A stretch of DNA of 23,257 bases. Source: a candidate division Hyd24-12 bacterium UBA5074. GTDB lineage: Bacteria > Fermentibacterota > Fermentibacteria > Fermentibacterales > Fermentibacteraceae. A model generated the notes under the pieces. That model was not told the origin of the DNA. It ran no database searches and saw only the letters and a list, made by a program, of their open reading frames with translations. Position 1 is the first letter of the stretch; the number at the start of each line of letters is the position of its first letter. The DNA lies in contig DIAQ01000047.1 in NCBI GenBank assembly GCA_002414865.1, positions 75,425 to 98,681 on the forward strand. The letters run 5' to 3'. Below are positions 1-7,985 of the stretch, in pieces. Both the position numbers and the translations under genes were made by a program.

Positions 1-82
1 CCGCGAGCAGCGCAAGGATCATCGGGGCGGCCGCCCGCAGGAGGGGAGCCTTGCCTGCCGCCACATCGCGTCGTCGTCCCAT
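1..82 (-). CDS. 5' end of an exported or membrane protein (partial, runs off the left edge)
   Basis: Reading leftward from the ATG at 82-80 the frame is open to the window edge. It encodes an arginine-rich start (MGRRRD) followed by a hydrophobic run rich in Leu and Ala (APMILALLA), which looks like a signal peptide or first membrane segment. There is no well-placed Shine-Dalgarno, but a promoter-like pair (TTGAAA, 17 bp, TAAACT) ends six bases before the ATG, so the start may be leaderless. Only 27 codons are visible, so the function cannot be judged. Confidence 0.4.
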   Translation of the reverse strand, partial: MGRRRDVAAGKAPLLRAAAPMILALLA

Positions 83-117
83 GCACCGAGTTTAGTCCCT
101 CCGCGCTCCGATTTCAA
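83..117 (-). promoter_or_regulatory. Candidate sigma-70-type promoter of the leftward partial gene
   Basis: On the minus strand TTGAAA (112-117) and TAAACT (89-94) are separated by 17 bp. The -10 box is followed by six bases and then the ATG at 82. Initiation about seven bases after the -10 would fall on the A of the start codon, giving a leaderless mRNA. Confidence 0.35.
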
Positions 118-135
118 GTGCCGCTCCCCCGGGTG

Positions 136-169
136 TTGACAAAGCGCGGCAGAGTGGTGAAGGTAGCGT
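136..169 (+). promoter_or_regulatory. Weak candidate promoter of the RecJ-like gene
   Basis: A perfect TTGACA -35 box lies at 136-141, but the hexamer 17 bp downstream (159-164) is GAAGGT, a poor -10. The -35 alone is convincing. The gene has a separate SD (GGAAGGA, 175-181) seven bases before its ATG. Confidence 0.25.
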
Positions 170-188
170 CATTGGAAGGATCATCGAC

Positions 189-1676
189 ATGACGGACACC
201 TTTTCCGGCATTCCCGGAAGCGTGGCCGAAGGCAAGGGGCATGGCAGAGGTCTGAACGAAAGCGCACTGAGGGTCCTCAGGAAGAGGTTCCCGGACTCGT
301 CCGATCCTGTTCTCGAATGGCTGCCGCCCCGTCCCGACTGGACCTCCGGCCTGAACGACATAGCCGTCCTGGAGCGCGAGATCGCGCGCCTGAGGCGCAC
401 TCCGGGAGCCAAGATCGTCCTCTACGGCCATGACGACATGGACGGCATCACAGGGCTGTTCGTGGGGCTACGCATACTCAGGGGCGAGGGCCTCACCGCG
501 ATTCCCGTAATCCCGAACAGGGCCACAGAGAACTACGGCATCCTGCCCGAGCGCATGGAGGGCCTGCTGGCGGCCGGCGACCTTCTCCTCACGGTCGATT
601 CCGGTTGCTCCGCGGTGGAGGGCGTGCAGTGGGCCGTCGACAGAGGGGCCGGCGTGGTGATCACCGACCATCACACGCTCAATCCTCCTCTCCCTCCGGC
701 AGATGCCCTCATCGACCCCCAGCTGTCCGGCTTCCCGGCCACGGTGCTCGCCGGCTGCGGAGTGCTCTACGCAGTGCTGACCGAGATCTTCCCGGTCTGG
801 GAGGACGACGCCCAGCTCCTGGCCGCGGTCGCGCTCGGCACCATATCGGACAGGGTTCCGCTGCTCGCCTGGAACAGGTATCTGCTCGACAGGTTCGGCG
901 GCATCGACACATCCCGGCTGACCGAGGGCATGAGGCACCTCCTGGAGGTCTGGCCCAACAGGACCGGGGCGTGGTCCGCCTCCACCGTGCGCCAGCAGAT
1001 TACCTCGGTGATCGGCAAGGGGTACAACTCCGGCATCCACAGGATCCTGGACTTCATGTTCTGCGACAGGCGGGAGCCCTGCCTCGATGAATGGAACGAG
1101 ATGCTCGACTGGAGCGAGACAAGGGCGCAGCTCCTCTCCGAGCTCCTGAACCGGGCGATGCAATCCAAGGACCCTCAGGCCGACGCCTTCGGCATGATCC
1201 TGGTCCACCTGGACGAGATACCTCCGGGCATGGGCGGGACCCTGGCGAGCAAGCTCAGCAGGATCTACAGGCGCGGGAGCATAGTGGTGACGCAGCGGCC
1301 CGACGGGACCCTCGTCGGCGAGGCGAGATCAGTGGGCGACTGGGATATGGCGCGTTTCCTCGTGAGCCTGAGAAAGGTCTTCACGAGTGCGGGGGGGCAC
1401 GTCCGGGCGGCGGGCTTCAGCGCCGACGGGATGGGCTGGCCTCAGCTGCGCGACCTCCTGATCTCGCACATGTCTGGCTTTCCGACCTCCCCTGTGCCCG
1501 AGCCGCACATCGACCTCGAGCTCCCGGTCCTCCCGTCCGCTGCCGATCTCGCCGTGCTGGCGCCCTTCGGCCCTGACTTCCCTCCGCCTGCGGTCAAGGT
1601 CAACGGCATGAGGTACCTGCTCCAGTTGAACAGCGGGGGTCCGAACTGGTGCATCTCGGAGGACAGCGGCGAATGA
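189..1676 (+). CDS. RecJ-like DHH/DHHA1 family phosphoesterase
   Basis: Predicted Mn-dependent phosphoesterase of the DHH superfamily, closest in architecture to the single-strand DNA exonuclease RecJ. The DHH motifs appear in order: HDDMDG at residues 81-86 (RecJ-type motif I), VDSG at 136-139, DHH at 160-162, and GTISD with Asp221 (motif IV). The C-terminal DHHA1 substrate-binding motif is GGHVRAAGF at 402-410. At 495 aa it is somewhat shorter than typical RecJ (about 550-580 aa), and I do not recognise a C-terminal OB-fold, so oligonucleotide or cyclic-dinucleotide substrates are also possible. The ATG at 189 has the SD GGAAGGA seven bases upstream. Its stop overlaps an ATG that opens a 12-codon reading frame (1673-1711) ending on the GTG start of the next gene, which could couple the two. 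Confidence 0.85.
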   Translation: MTDTFSGIPGSVAEGKGHGRGLNESALRVLRKRFPDSSDPVLEWLPPRPDWTSGLNDIAVLEREIARLRRTPGAKIVLYGHDDMDGITGLFVGLRILRGEGLTAIPVIPNRATENYGILPERMEGLLAAGDLLLTVDSGCSAVEGVQWAVDRGAGVVITDHHTLNPPLPPADALIDPQLSGFPATVLAGCGVLYAVLTEIFPVWEDDAQLLAAVALGTISDRVPLLAWNRYLLDRFGGIDTSRLTEGMRHLLEVWPNRTGAWSASTVRQQITSVIGKGYNSGIHRILDFMFCDRREPCLDEWNEMLDWSETRAQLLSELLNRAMQSKDPQADAFGMILVHLDEIPPGMGGTLASKLSRIYRRGSIVVTQRPDGTLVGEARSVGDWDMARFLVSLRKVFTSAGGHVRAAGFSADGMGWPQLRDLLISHMSGFPTSPVPEPHIDLELPVLPSAADLAVLAPFGPDFPPPAVKVNGMRYLLQLNSGGPNWCISEDSGE

Positions 1677-1707
1677 ACCTGCGGGCCAGGCCGCGGCTGG
1701 TGCCGGC

Positions 1708-2670
1708 GTGATCTACGTCGTCACCGGCTCTGCAGGCTTCATCGGGAGCAGCCTCGTGGACAGGCTCCTGTCCCGGAACAGGCGCGTCGTCGGAATCGAC
1801 TGCTTCCGGGACAGCTACCCGGTCGGGATCAAACGCTCCAACATCGCCGCCGCCATGAGGAATCCCCTGTACAGGCACCTCGACACGGACCTGTCCGTGG
1901 ACCGTCTCGACGAGCTGGACGAAGCCCTGGGGCCGTCCGCCGACTTCGTCGTCTGCCATCTCGCGGGCAGGGCTGGGGTCAGGGATTCATGGGGCGGCAG
2001 CTTCGACGGCTACATCGCAGACAACATCCGTGCCACGGCCTCGCTCCTCGAGTGGGCCGCCTCGAAGCCGGGGCTGCGCAACTTCGTGTTCGCCTCGTCC
2101 TCGTCGGTCTACGGCGACGCGATACGCCTGCCGCTCAGGGAGGAGGAATCGATCCCCAGGCCTCACTCCCCCTACGGAGTGACCAAGCTGGCCGCCGAGA
2201 ACCTCGTGAGGCTGTTCTCGTTCAACAGGGGCCTTCCGGCGGTCTGCCTCAGGTTCTTCAGCGTATACGGGCCGAGGCAGCGCCCGGACATGGCAGTGCA
2301 CAGATTCATCCATGCGGCGCTGACGGGGAAGCCGGTCCAGATCTTCGGCGACGGGAGCCAGACGCGCGATTTCACGCATGTCGACGACATCGTGACCGGA
2401 GTCCTGAAATCGATGGATGCAACCGCGGGCTCCGTATACAACCTGGGCGGAGGCTCCCGCGTGAGCATCTCCGACCTCCTCGGACTCGTTGCCGGCGCCG
2501 TCGGCGCTCCCGTGCCCGTGACGCTCTCCGACCGCAGCCCGGGAGACGTGTCCGATACTCAGGCCGACATCTCTCTGGCGGACCATGATCTGTGCTGGTC
2601 GCCCTCGGTGTCCCTTGCCGAAGGCATCGAGACGGAAGTGCGCTGGGTCCGCGGCATATACGGGCTCTGA
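1708..2670 (+). CDS. NAD-dependent epimerase/dehydratase, UDP-glucuronate 4-epimerase-like
   Basis: Extended short-chain dehydrogenase acting on nucleotide sugars, probably in the cytoplasm for cell-surface glycan synthesis. The Rossmann motif GSAGFIG is at residues 7-13, the catalytic serine region is 129-133, and the YxxxK pair is Tyr156/Lys160. VYGPRQRPDMAV (187-198) and GDGSQTRDFTHVDD (214-227) are the substrate-domain motifs typical of UDP-glucuronate/UDP-glucose 4-epimerases. Length (320 aa) fits the family. The start is GTG at 1708, chosen because the Rossmann beta strand begins immediately; no clear SD is visible, and the overlapping 12-codon frame upstream may supply ribosomes. Exact sugar specificity cannot be told from sequence alone. 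Confidence 0.85.
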   Translation: MIYVVTGSAGFIGSSLVDRLLSRNRRVVGIDCFRDSYPVGIKRSNIAAAMRNPLYRHLDTDLSVDRLDELDEALGPSADFVVCHLAGRAGVRDSWGGSFDGYIADNIRATASLLEWAASKPGLRNFVFASSSSVYGDAIRLPLREEESIPRPHSPYGVTKLAAENLVRLFSFNRGLPAVCLRFFSVYGPRQRPDMAVHRFIHAALTGKPVQIFGDGSQTRDFTHVDDIVTGVLKSMDATAGSVYNLGGGSRVSISDLLGLVAGAVGAPVPVTLSDRSPGDVSDTQADISLADHDLCWSPSVSLAEGIETEVRWVRGIYGL

Positions 2671-2688
2671 CGTCCAGCGGTAATGATG

Positions 2689-2720
2689 GGGGAGCCGGCG
2701 GCCGAAGCCGCCGGCTCCCC
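2689..2720. terminator. Bidirectional hairpin between convergent genes
   Basis: A perfect 14-bp G+C-rich inverted repeat (2689-2702 against 2707-2720) closes on a four-base loop. Read leftward, the loop is C(TTCG)G, the extra-stable UUCG tetraloop. It sits between the stops of the epimerase gene (2670) and the leftward lipoprotein gene (2738). Neither side carries a T-tract, so it may terminate inefficiently or mainly protect 3' ends. Confidence 0.6.
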
Positions 2721-2737
2721 ACGCAGACGGGCTCCTC

Positions 2738-4348
2738 CTACCGGACTATGTCCGCGTCGTCCCTCGGCTCGAGCTTGAAGTCGCTGTACCCGTAGTAGAG
2801 GGCTCCCGTGATCGAGGAGATGGCGTCGCCGACCGTGGGCGTGTAGGCGTAGTCACCCAGGTCGTCCACTCTGCAGGCACCCGTGCCGTCGGTGACGGAC
2901 CACTCGCCGAAACCCAGGCTGTCGCTCACGACCGTCAGGTCCTGCACGCGCAGGAGGACCGATTCCCACTGCTCGGGATCGGCCGGGGTGGCGAGGCTGC
3001 CCGTCGTCACGATCTCGGCGGCCGGGAGCGCATGGCCCGCGGAGTGCACGACGACATCAGAGATGTATGACAGCTCGGTGAGCCCGTAATACTCGGCCAC
3101 GGTTCCGGTGACGGTCACGCTGTCGCCCCTCGAGAGCGAGGAGATGTCGCTGTCGTAGAGGATGAGGCCGCTCCAGGGGCCCCCGGTGGCGTCCTGGATC
3201 ACGGCGTAGGCCTGGGAGGAGGAGTAGAACTCGCCCCCCGCCACGGTCACGATGCCGGTGACGCTGACCACCTCGTCGACGTAGGGGGACGAGGAAGCCT
3301 GGCCCTGCACCTGGTAGCAGGTCAGGACGTCGGTCGGCCCGCCGCCTCCGCCCACGTCGAGGTCTTCGTCGTCGCGAGGCTCCAGCTTCCATTCGCTGTA
3401 GCTGTACCAGCACACGCCCGCCGCCGCATTCAGCGTGTCTCCGACCGCAGGGGAGTACGAGTAGCTCCCGAGGTCGTCCACGAAGCACTCGCCGGAGCCG
3501 TCGTCGACGCTGAACTGACCGTAGGAACCGACGGCTGTGACGATGGCGTCGGATATCTCGACGAGCACGGCCTCCCACTGCTCGGCGCCGCCGGCATCTG
3601 TGAGCCAGGAGGTCTGCACGGGAGAGGCGGGAGGCAGCTGCTCGCCTGTCGAGAGTACCTGGACGCCCGTGATGTAGCCCAGCTCGGTCATGCCGTAGTA
3701 CTCCTGCACCGTGCCCGTGATGGCGACGAGCTGGCCGCGCTCGAGCGTCCCGATGCTGTCACCGTAGAGCACGAGGCCGCTCCATGCGCCTCCTTCGGCA
3801 TCGCCGATCACGGCGTAGGGGGAGGTGGAGGTGTAGTACTCGGCTCCGCCCACGGTGACGATGCCGGAGACGGTGACGACCTGGCCCTCGTAGGGCGACG
3901 AGGACTGCTCGCCCTGGATGTCGTGGCAGCTCAGATAGCCGCTTCCGCCCGAGTCCGGAGTCGTCGCATGGTCCTCGTTGCTCCATGCCGAGAGGCTCTC
4001 GGTGTCGCGGGTCTGGAGGGCGTAGTAGTAGGTCTCGCCCCAGTCGAGGTCCTGGTCGATCCAGAGCGTGTCCAGGGCGGAATCGAATACGCTCACGAGC
4101 GTGGCGGACGCCGGGTCGTCGGCGATGCCTGCGCTGGGTGACCTGTAGAGACGGTATTCCGAGAAATCGGCATCGGCGCAGGGCGTCCAGCTCAGAGAGA
4201 TCGAGTTCTGTGAGGTGGATGGGACTGCCGAGAGCGTGGATGCAGCCGGGTCTTCGCCCGGCCCTGCCGGTCCGCCTTCGTCGTCGCCGCAGGACAGGGC
4301 GAGCAGAAGCGCAAGGACCGGCAGCACCGTCGAGATGCGCCTGGTCAT
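2738..4348 (-). CDS. Surface lipoprotein with an FN3-like domain and two tandem OB-fold-like repeats
   Basis: 536 aa. A signal peptide ends in a lipobox (LALSC, acylated Cys20), so the protein is predicted to be lipid-anchored at the cell envelope. Residues about 37-130 resemble a fibronectin type III domain (SISLSW, YRLYRS, YYYALQTRD). Two homologous blocks follow, residues 140-333 and 344-536. Each opens with a Cys-x-x-hydrophobic-QG motif and SSSPY, contains VTVxGIVTV, ATGG/AEGGxWSGL and GTVxEYYGxTEL, and closes with KLEPRDDxDI/L. This beta-rich pattern resembles the nucleic-acid-binding OB-fold modules found in extracellular nucleases of the YhcR/ExeM type, but no nuclease domain is present here. 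SD GGGAGG lies six bases before the ATG. It is the last gene of the leftward surface operon. The fold call is by motif resemblance only. Confidence 0.7.
   Translation of the reverse strand: MTRRISTVLPVLALLLALSCGDDEGGPAGPGEDPAASTLSAVPSTSQNSISLSWTPCADADFSEYRLYRSPSAGIADDPASATLVSVFDSALDTLWIDQDLDWGETYYYALQTRDTESLSAWSNEDHATTPDSGGSGYLSCHDIQGEQSSSPYEGQVVTVSGIVTVGGAEYYTSTSPYAVIGDAEGGAWSGLVLYGDSIGTLERGQLVAITGTVQEYYGMTELGYITGVQVLSTGEQLPPASPVQTSWLTDAGGAEQWEAVLVEISDAIVTAVGSYGQFSVDDGSGECFVDDLGSYSYSPAVGDTLNAAAGVCWYSYSEWKLEPRDDEDLDVGGGGGPTDVLTCYQVQGQASSSPYVDEVVSVTGIVTVAGGEFYSSSQAYAVIQDATGGPWSGLILYDSDISSLSRGDSVTVTGTVAEYYGLTELSYISDVVVHSAGHALPAAEIVTTGSLATPADPEQWESVLLRVQDLTVVSDSLGFGEWSVTDGTGACRVDDLGDYAYTPTVGDAISSITGALYYGYSDFKLEPRDDADIVR
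2750..3931 (-). repeat. Two intragenic tandem domain repeats of about 570 bp
   Basis: The segments 3362-3931 and 2750-3319 encode the two homologous blocks of the lipoprotein (residues 140-329 and 344-533). They align over their whole length at protein level and are joined by a glycine-rich linker (DVGGGGGPTD). Divergence is substantial, so the duplication is not recent. Confidence 0.75.
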
Positions 4349-4384
4349 GTCAGACCTCCCTGTGAGGGAAAGCGAACGAGGACA

Positions 4385-5272
4385 TCAGAATGCCACGGAA
4401 ATGCCGGCCAGGACCGGCCAGGACATGTCGCCCATCCGTCTCACCGACAGCGCGGCGGAATAGGTCGAGCCCTGGCTGAACTCCCATCCCAGGCCTCCGA
4501 ACGGCCCGGATGCCTGGTCCTCCCCCGGGACAAGGGTCCATCCAGCCGCCGCGGAGAGCCCGCCGACCGCGCAGATGGCGCAGGCGGAGAACCTCGAGGC
4601 CGTCCAGAAGCCTATCGATGCGCCTCCGGCCAGCGACACGCCTTGCACGAGGCCTGTCTTTGCGCCCAGGGACACCTCGGTCGGCAGGTTCTTGGTGATG
4701 CCGTCCCAGGATGGAGCGGCCCCCGCATTCCGCAGGGCGATCCCGGCCTCGAAGGAGTCTCCCCCGATGTACGAGACGCCTGCCGAGGAGGAGAATCCTG
4801 CAGCGTCGTCGTCCTCTATGCTCTCCCAGAGAGTGGAGGCCGACAAGCCCCCGCGAAGCCCCGCCGGGAGGGGGAACGAGACGGAGACGCCCGCGGCGCC
4901 TGACGACCATGAATACTCCCCGGTCGGGCTGCCGTAGAGGTCTCGGCCCTGGATGCCTCCGCTGCCGGCATAGCGCAGGACTCCCCCGGCAGCGATCCCC
5001 GGGGCGGGCCTGAAGGCTCCCGCGGCGGAGGCGACGGTGGTCTCGAGGCTCCACCTTCCTCCTGTCGCGGTGAAGCCGGACCCGAGGCAGGCAGGGTTGC
5101 CCGCCGCGGCATCCGCCCCGCCGGCGATCGCCCAGCCGGCCTCGCCCAGCATCATCTGCCCGGCGAAAGCGGGGACCGCGAGCACGAGGCCGTCGGCCGT
5201 ACCGGGTCCGGAAGCCCCGGCGGACGCCCCAAGGACGAGGATCAGCGCGAGATCGCGAATCTCTCTGTCCAT
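4385..5272 (-). CDS. PorV/PorQ-like outer-membrane beta-barrel protein
   Basis: 295 aa from the ATG at 5272. The frame is open further upstream, but that part is out-of-frame shadow of the overlapping gene. An N-terminal signal peptide (LALILVLGASAGASG) is followed by MLGEAGWAIAGGADAAAGNPACLG-type sequence, which resembles the conserved N-terminus of the PorV/UPF0164 barrel family (MGGA, then NPAgL). The rest is alternating Gly/Ser/aromatic beta strands and the chain ends in Phe, as outer-membrane barrels do. PorV carries type IX cargo to the surface, and the gene directly upstream encodes a protein with a sorting domain. It overlaps that gene by 31 nt. The SD is weak (GGGAC). Family assignment is moderate; it could be a generic barrel. 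Confidence 0.6.
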   Translation of the reverse strand: MDREIRDLALILVLGASAGASGPGTADGLVLAVPAFAGQMMLGEAGWAIAGGADAAAGNPACLGSGFTATGGRWSLETTVASAAGAFRPAPGIAAGGVLRYAGSGGIQGRDLYGSPTGEYSWSSGAAGVSVSFPLPAGLRGGLSASTLWESIEDDDAAGFSSSAGVSYIGGDSFEAGIALRNAGAAPSWDGITKNLPTEVSLGAKTGLVQGVSLAGGASIGFWTASRFSACAICAVGGLSAAAGWTLVPGEDQASGPFGGLGWEFSQGSTYSAALSVRRMGDMSWPVLAGISVAF

Positions 5273-6390
5273 CTCGTCCCGCCGACGAGCTCGACCGTCA
5301 CGCAGTAGAGGCCGGGAGATGCCAGGGACCCTCCGTCGAGAGAGAAGTCCCAGTTCGTGGGGTTCGCCGGGGAGTCGATCGAGAGAACGTTCTCGCCCAG
5401 CAGGTTGTATACGTCGAGGGAGGCCGCCTGGAAGCCCGCGGGCCACTCGAAGGTTATCGAGGACCGCGCCGGGCTCGGATAGGCGGTGAGCTCCTCCACC
5501 GGCTGTCCCTCGGAGGGCGGCAGCGAGTTGAAGTAGAGCTCCTCCCCGTCGGTGGCGATGAAGAAAGTACCGAGCTGATCGGTCCTGAAGACCTCGATAT
5601 CCCTCGCGTAGAGCCGGGCGAGCACTTCTCCATGCGGATGGCCGTAGGGGTTGCCCGCCCCCACCTCGATGGCGGCCCACACGGGGTCGACCGCATCCAG
5701 CCACGCGGCGCAGCTGGAGGTGGAGGAGCCGTGGTGGGGGACCTTCATCACGTCTGCGGAGACGGACGAGACCAGCCCCGCTCCCAGCGCAGCCAGGATC
5801 TCGTCTTCGCCCCCCTCCGTCTCGATGTCACCGCAGAAGAGGAAGGACACCGAGCCCATGGTGACCCTCAGGACGATGCTGGAGTTGTTGAGGTTCCCGG
5901 GATCGAGCGGCTCGGCGGGGTGGAGCGCCTCGACGGAGAGCCCGGGGCCCCAGTCGAGGGTATCGCCCATCCGGACAGGGACATAGGCCGCGCCGCTCTG
6001 CTCGACCTGCTGGAGGAACTCGGTGTACGCGGGAGTGGGTGTGTAAGGCCAGGCGCTGTCCCATACGACGTCGGCAGGCGTCGAAGCCAGGACGGAGGAG
6101 AGGCCGCCGACATGGTCGGAGTGGGCATGCGTGGCCACGATGCCGTCGAGCGAATAGATGCCCAGGCTGTCGAGCAGGGGCAGGATGCGAGACTGGCCGC
6201 AGTCCCAGTACGGTGAGGAGCCGTGGTCTCCGCCGTCGATGACGTAGCTGGAGCCGTCCGGCGCGATGACCAGCATGGCGTCGCCTGAGTATTCCTGGTA
6301 TCCCGGATCGATGAAGAAGACGGTCAGCGTTCCAGCGCTCGAAGGCAGGGCCGACGCCAGGACGAGGGCGGGGAGCAGCCTACTGTACAA
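5242..6390 (-). CDS. Secreted ComEC/Rec2-type metallo-beta-lactamase hydrolase with C-terminal sorting domain
   Basis: 382 aa. A signal peptide covers residues 1-19. The metallo-beta-lactamase core has the metal motif HAHSDH at 88-93, CGDIE with Asp188, VPHHGSS at 217-223 and YGHPH around 251. This set is characteristic of the extracellular hydrolase domain of the DNA-uptake protein ComEC/Rec2, thought to act on phosphodiesters. Residues about 303-382 (AYPSPARSS, then VYNLLGENV, SPGLYCVTV, RFAISR) match the type A C-terminal sorting domain used for type IX secretion and surface attachment. The start is TTG at 6390 with a weak AAGG; it overlaps the lamin-tail gene by 11 nt and the PorV-like gene by 31 nt. 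Catalytic ligands are intact, so activity is likely; the substrate is inferred. Confidence 0.8.
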   Translation of the reverse strand: MYSRLLPALVLASALPSSAGTLTVFFIDPGYQEYSGDAMLVIAPDGSSYVIDGGDHGSSPYWDCGQSRILPLLDSLGIYSLDGIVATHAHSDHVGGLSSVLASTPADVVWDSAWPYTPTPAYTEFLQQVEQSGAAYVPVRMGDTLDWGPGLSVEALHPAEPLDPGNLNNSSIVLRVTMGSVSFLFCGDIETEGGEDEILAALGAGLVSSVSADVMKVPHHGSSTSSCAAWLDAVDPVWAAIEVGAGNPYGHPHGEVLARLYARDIEVFRTDQLGTFFIATDGEELYFNSLPPSEGQPVEELTAYPSPARSSITFEWPAGFQAASLDVYNLLGENVLSIDSPANPTNWDFSLDGGSLASPGLYCVTVELVGGTRWTERFAISR

Positions 6391-6979
6391 ATGCCTTGAT
6401 GAAGGCCCAGGTGTTTTCTGCGAAAGAGTTCTGGAAGACGCTGTTGACCTCGCCGGGCGTTCCGAGGTCGCCCTGTCCGAACGAATCGATGGCCGAGGCC
6501 CAGCTCGCTGAGATGCTGCAGATCCAACCCGGGTTGATGCGCTCGCAGGACCTGGAGGTGGCGATGGGCCAGGTGCTGTCGTAGTCGATGGTCTCGGCGG
6601 TCTGGTACAGGGGGTTCAGGAGGCGGAGCATGCCCGTGGAGCTTATCCTGAAGCTCGTGCCGTAAACGAAATCGGGCTCGTAGCCCCCGTTGCGGCTGTA
6701 GTTGGAGCTGGTGCCGAGCACGTAGTAGCCGCCGGGCGGGAGGAGATAGGAGCCCAGGACTACGGATGCGCCGCTCTGGTTCTCGACTCTCCAGCCCGAG
6801 AGGTTGACCCAGTCGTCAGAGCGGTTGTAGAGCTCGATCCACTCGCCCTCGGCCTCGGAGGCGGAGGCGGAGGGCGTGGCCATGAACTCGTTCACGACGA
6901 CCTGCGTGTTGACGAGCGGATCGTCGCCTGGATCGGGCGGGAAGGCCAGCGACGCGAGTATCAGGAGACAGGCGCCCAA
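6380..6979 (-). CDS. Secreted lamin-tail-domain (LTD) protein
   Basis: 199 aa with a short signal peptide (residues 1 to about 14). The body is one lamin tail domain: VVVNEFMATP (27-36), GEWIELYNRSDDWVNLSGWRV (45-65), LPPGGYYVLG (80-89) and TPGEVNS near 174-180. LTDs are immunoglobulin-like folds that occur in bacteria in secreted nucleases and hydrolases, where they are thought to bind nucleic acid or the surface. There is no catalytic domain here. The start is TTG at 6979, fixed by a strong SD (GGAGG six bases upstream); a nearby ATG at 6992 is out of frame. It is 34 nt downstream of the barrel gene and overlaps the metallo-beta-lactamase gene. Confidence 0.8.
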   Translation of the reverse strand: MGACLLILASLAFPPDPGDDPLVNTQVVVNEFMATPSASASEAEGEWIELYNRSDDWVNLSGWRVENQSGASVVLGSYLLPPGGYYVLGTSSNYSRNGGYEPDFVYGTSFRISSTGMLRLLNPLYQTAETIDYDSTWPIATSRSCERINPGWICSISASWASAIDSFGQGDLGTPGEVNSVFQNSFAENTWAFIKAFVQ

Positions 6980-7013
6980 GGGACACCTCCATGCGCGGAA
7001 ACGAGCATCGCTC

Positions 7014-7934
7014 TCAGTCCTCCATCGTCCGCAGGAGCTCCTCGATGCGCTCCATGGCGTGACGACGCTCCTCCTCGAGCTGCCTCAGGGCCTCCTCGTT
7101 CTGAGCGCGGCGAAGGCGCTCGGCGGGTTCGAGAGTGGTCCTGTTGAGGAAGGGGCCGAAGAAGAGCTGGAATCCGACCGTGAACTTGGCGCTCTGCATG
7201 ACGTCCTGCTCGTCGCGGACATCGCCGCGGAAGAGCTGCTCGAACTCCGCCACCGCCAGCGAGACCCTGGCGAGGCGGCTGAACCTGTACGACCCGCCGA
7301 TGTTGGCATCCCTGCCGTCCCATTCGATGGCCATCGAGGTGGACGAGTTCGGGTGCACCTCGAAGGAGCCGAACAGACCCGGGATGGGGTTGTCGAAGCC
7401 GCCGTCGGATGTCCTGTCGGCGTCCTGGAGGAACCGGCCCATACCCCAGCCGAGGCTGAGGCAGATCGGCGTGCCCGTCACGTAATCGAAATTCTTGCTG
7501 AGGACCACATAGGCCGAGAAGTTCTGGCTCTGCGGATAGGCGTAGAGGCCGCTGTCGCCCTCGAAGAACTCGTAGTTCTTCTCGCCGATGATATTCTCGA
7601 CCCCGAGCGCGAGGCCCGGCCTGGTGATGGACTCGCGGAGGACGAGCACTCTGGCCTGACCGGAGATGCCTCCCGCGCCCAGGTAGGTCACTCCGAGCTG
7701 GGCTCTCTCGAGCAGGCCCACCTCGATGTGTCCGGCGATGGCGAAGTCGCTCTCGGAGCTGCTGTCGGCGCCTTGATAGCTGAAGGCCGTGAAGCCGGCC
7801 CCGGCCTCGATTTCCGTGTGGCGCAGGACGCTCGCCATCGGTGTGTCCAGCAGCCCCGACCTGGCGAACGGAAGCGAGCCCGCCGCAACCGGAGCGCACG
7901 CGACAAGGAGCGGGAACAGGATCATCCGCTTCAT
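7014..7934 (-). CDS. Outer-membrane beta-barrel protein with C-terminal coiled coil
   Basis: 306 aa. A signal peptide (MKRMILFPLLVACAPVAAG) is followed by SGLLDTPMASVLRHTEIEAG, an N-terminal pattern found in YjbH-like and related porin-type barrels. Amphipathic beta strands continue to about residue 260. The last 40 or so residues (from AERLRRA to ELLRTMED) are charged and helical with heptad spacing, predicted as a coiled coil that could reach into the periplasm. SD GGGAGG is seven bases before the ATG. It is the first gene of the five-gene leftward operon. Function is unknown; a channel or scaffold role for the downstream secreted proteins is inference. Confidence 0.65.
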   Translation of the reverse strand: MKRMILFPLLVACAPVAAGSLPFARSGLLDTPMASVLRHTEIEAGAGFTAFSYQGADSSSESDFAIAGHIEVGLLERAQLGVTYLGAGGISGQARVLVLRESITRPGLALGVENIIGEKNYEFFEGDSGLYAYPQSQNFSAYVVLSKNFDYVTGTPICLSLGWGMGRFLQDADRTSDGGFDNPIPGLFGSFEVHPNSSTSMAIEWDGRDANIGGSYRFSRLARVSLAVAEFEQLFRGDVRDEQDVMQSAKFTVGFQLFFGPFLNRTTLEPAERLRRAQNEEALRQLEEERRHAMERIEELLRTMED

Positions 7935-7985
7935 TCAGAAACCTCCCATGACAGCCAATGATAATGGTTCCCGCCCTGTACAGCG
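7935..7985 (-). promoter_or_regulatory. Candidate promoter of the surface operon
   Basis: On the minus strand a TATCAT box (7958-7963, five of six matches to TATAAT) lies 23 bases before the ATG at 7934, with the SD between them. No good -35 is seen at 17 bp. The A/T-rich patch is exceptional in this G/C-rich intergenic region. Confidence 0.4.

Noticed and set aside
5273..5704. Extension of the PorV-like gene upstream to 5704
   Set aside because: The extension is out-of-frame translation of the metallo-beta-lactamase gene; the signal peptide begins at the ATG at 5272.
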